From contig JABDJF010000148.1 in assembly GCA_013002645.1 (NCBI GenBank), positions 1-5,970 of the forward strand: a stretch of DNA of 5,970 nucleotides. The letters are read 5' to 3'. Positions 5,394-5,970 of the stretch are shown here, piece by piece. Below the pieces are notes generated by a model, which saw nothing but the letters and a program-made list of their open reading frames with translations, made no database searches and was not told where the DNA came from. The translations under genes were made by a program, and so were the position numbers. The number at the start of each line of letters is the position of its first letter. Position 1 is the first letter of the stretch. Origin of the DNA: Myxococcales bacterium (GTDB lineage: Bacteria > Myxococcota_A > Polyangia > Polyangiales > Houyiibacteriaceae).

Positions 5394-5970
5394 ATGTGGC
5401 TCAGCGAAACTCACGTTGCCTGGCTGTTCCTTGCAGTGAGCGGACTCGGAGCGGTGTTCACACTGAACGCCTTCGTACCGGTGCGACGAATACCCGCGCT
5501 GTTCGTACCCAGCTTCTTCGGTTCTTGGCTCACGGCCGAATTGGCCCTCCACCACATCGTCTGGCAGGCGATCGCAACCTTCTTGTTCATCGAGCTTGGC
5601 GCTCTGTCGCAGTGGCCGGGGCTGCTCGGCATGGGGATCACGGTCACCTCCTGGCTGGGCCTTCTCATTCTGTTTCGCGACGGCCACAATACCCGCCACA
5701 CATTTGACGATGCGCTTGCAGACTTCGCTGAACCGGAGAACGCGGCGCGCCTCCCGCTCGCTCAGCTCGTCGTGCCGTTTCTGTTTCGCCGCCGAGGCGT
5801 CAACGTGCTTCGTGACGTCACGTACAGGGAAGTCGCGGGCAAAACACTACGGCTGGACGTCGCCATGCCCGATGACCCGGGCGTCAATCGTCCGGCGATC
5901 ATGCAGATTCACGGCGGCGCATGGATCATCGGAGACAAGCGCGAGCAGGGCTGGCCCCTCATCGGACACC
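5394..5970 (+). CDS. Membrane-anchored alpha/beta hydrolase (esterase/lipase), 3' end cut by window edge
   Basis: The frame is open for 192 codons to the edge. The N-terminal about 95 residues are hydrophobic with three to four probable membrane helices (about 8-28, 36-52, 56-72, 76-95), followed by a hydrophilic linker (96-135). The hydrolase domain then begins: VLRDVTYREVAGKTLRLDVAMP leads into PAIMQIHGGAWIIGDK, with the HGGAW oxyanion-hole motif at 173-177. This layout fits the hormone-sensitive-lipase/BD-FAE type carboxylesterases; HGG(G/A)(F/W) precedes the nucleophile Ser by about 70-90 residues, so the GxSxG elbow and the Asp/His of the triad lie beyond the window. Membrane-tethered esterases of this kind are known in actinobacteria (LipC-type) and other high-GC bacteria. 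The substrate is likely a carboxylic or lipid ester, unresolved. ATG at 5394 is chosen because it follows AAGAAGG at 9 bases and begins the hydrophobic region. It is divergent from nhaA. Confidence 0.88.
   Translation, partial: MWLSETHVAWLFLAVSGLGAVFTLNAFVPVRRIPALFVPSFFGSWLTAELALHHIVWQAIATFLFIELGALSQWPGLLGMGITVTSWLGLLILFRDGHNTRHTFDDALADFAEPENAARLPLAQLVVPFLFRRRGVNVLRDVTYREVAGKTLRLDVAMPDDPGVNRPAIMQIHGGAWIIGDKREQGWPLIGH

Noticed and set aside
5358..5699. In-frame upstream extension of nhaA adding 114 residues to give a 556-residue protein
   Set aside because: The added part is polar, low in conserved features and unlike NhaA; it lies antisense to a well-formed hydrolase gene with its own ribosome site. 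The NhaA start at 5357/5351 has a plausible ribosome site.
1..5970. tRNA, rRNA, CRISPR array, insertion sequence or defence island
   Set aside because: No spaced direct repeats, terminal inverted repeats, transposase or integrase motifs, or cloverleaf-like segments were seen on either strand, and nearly all bases are accounted for by protein genes.

Overview
This window is GC-rich, densely packed bacterial chromosomal DNA. It carries six protein genes, two of them cut by the window edges, and almost no non-coding space: the longest gap is 136 bases. The strong G/C bias at third codon positions, Gram-negative style export and membrane proteins, and the mix of families (an AlkK-type acyl-CoA ligase, a multi-domain CDGSH protein, a membrane-anchored esterase) suggest a high-GC proteobacterium or a deltaproteobacteria/Myxococcota-like lineage. 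That placement is an inference; no rRNA or marker gene is present. I see no tRNA, rRNA, CRISPR array, insertion sequence, integrase or phage gene.

Left block (1-2114, minus strand). A three-cluster iron-sulfur protein (a YjdI-like [4Fe-4S] domain plus two CDGSH domains) is followed after 29 bases by a medium/long-chain acyl-CoA ligase. The ligase runs off the left edge, so about its last 60-70 residues are missing. The spacing and a strong Shine-Dalgarno just before the ligase suggest one transcript.

Middle block. A 136-base divergent intergenic region (2115-2250) separates the iron-sulfur operon from a plus-strand zinc-type cation diffusion facilitator (2251-3171). This efflux gene converges, with only 7 bases between stop codons, on a three-gene minus-strand operon.

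Right block (3179-5357, minus strand). In transcription order it holds an NhaA-type Na+/H+ antiporter, an unrecognised exported two-helix membrane protein, and a small cysteine-rich CWC-family protein. The first pair overlaps by TGATG and the second by ATGA, so the three are very likely translationally coupled. Only 36 bases upstream of nhaA, a divergent plus-strand gene begins (5394 onward). It encodes an N-terminally membrane-anchored alpha/beta hydrolase with an HGGAW oxyanion-hole motif and is cut by the right edge.

Taken together, the window joins ion homeostasis (Zn2+ efflux, Na+/H+ exchange), lipid/ester metabolism (acyl-CoA ligase, esterase) and two small metal- or redox-related Cys-rich proteins. 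I do not see a clear new defence or mobile system. The least explained parts are the nhaA-coupled two-helix protein with its CWC partner, and the pairing of a triple-cluster Fe-S protein with an acyl-CoA ligase.
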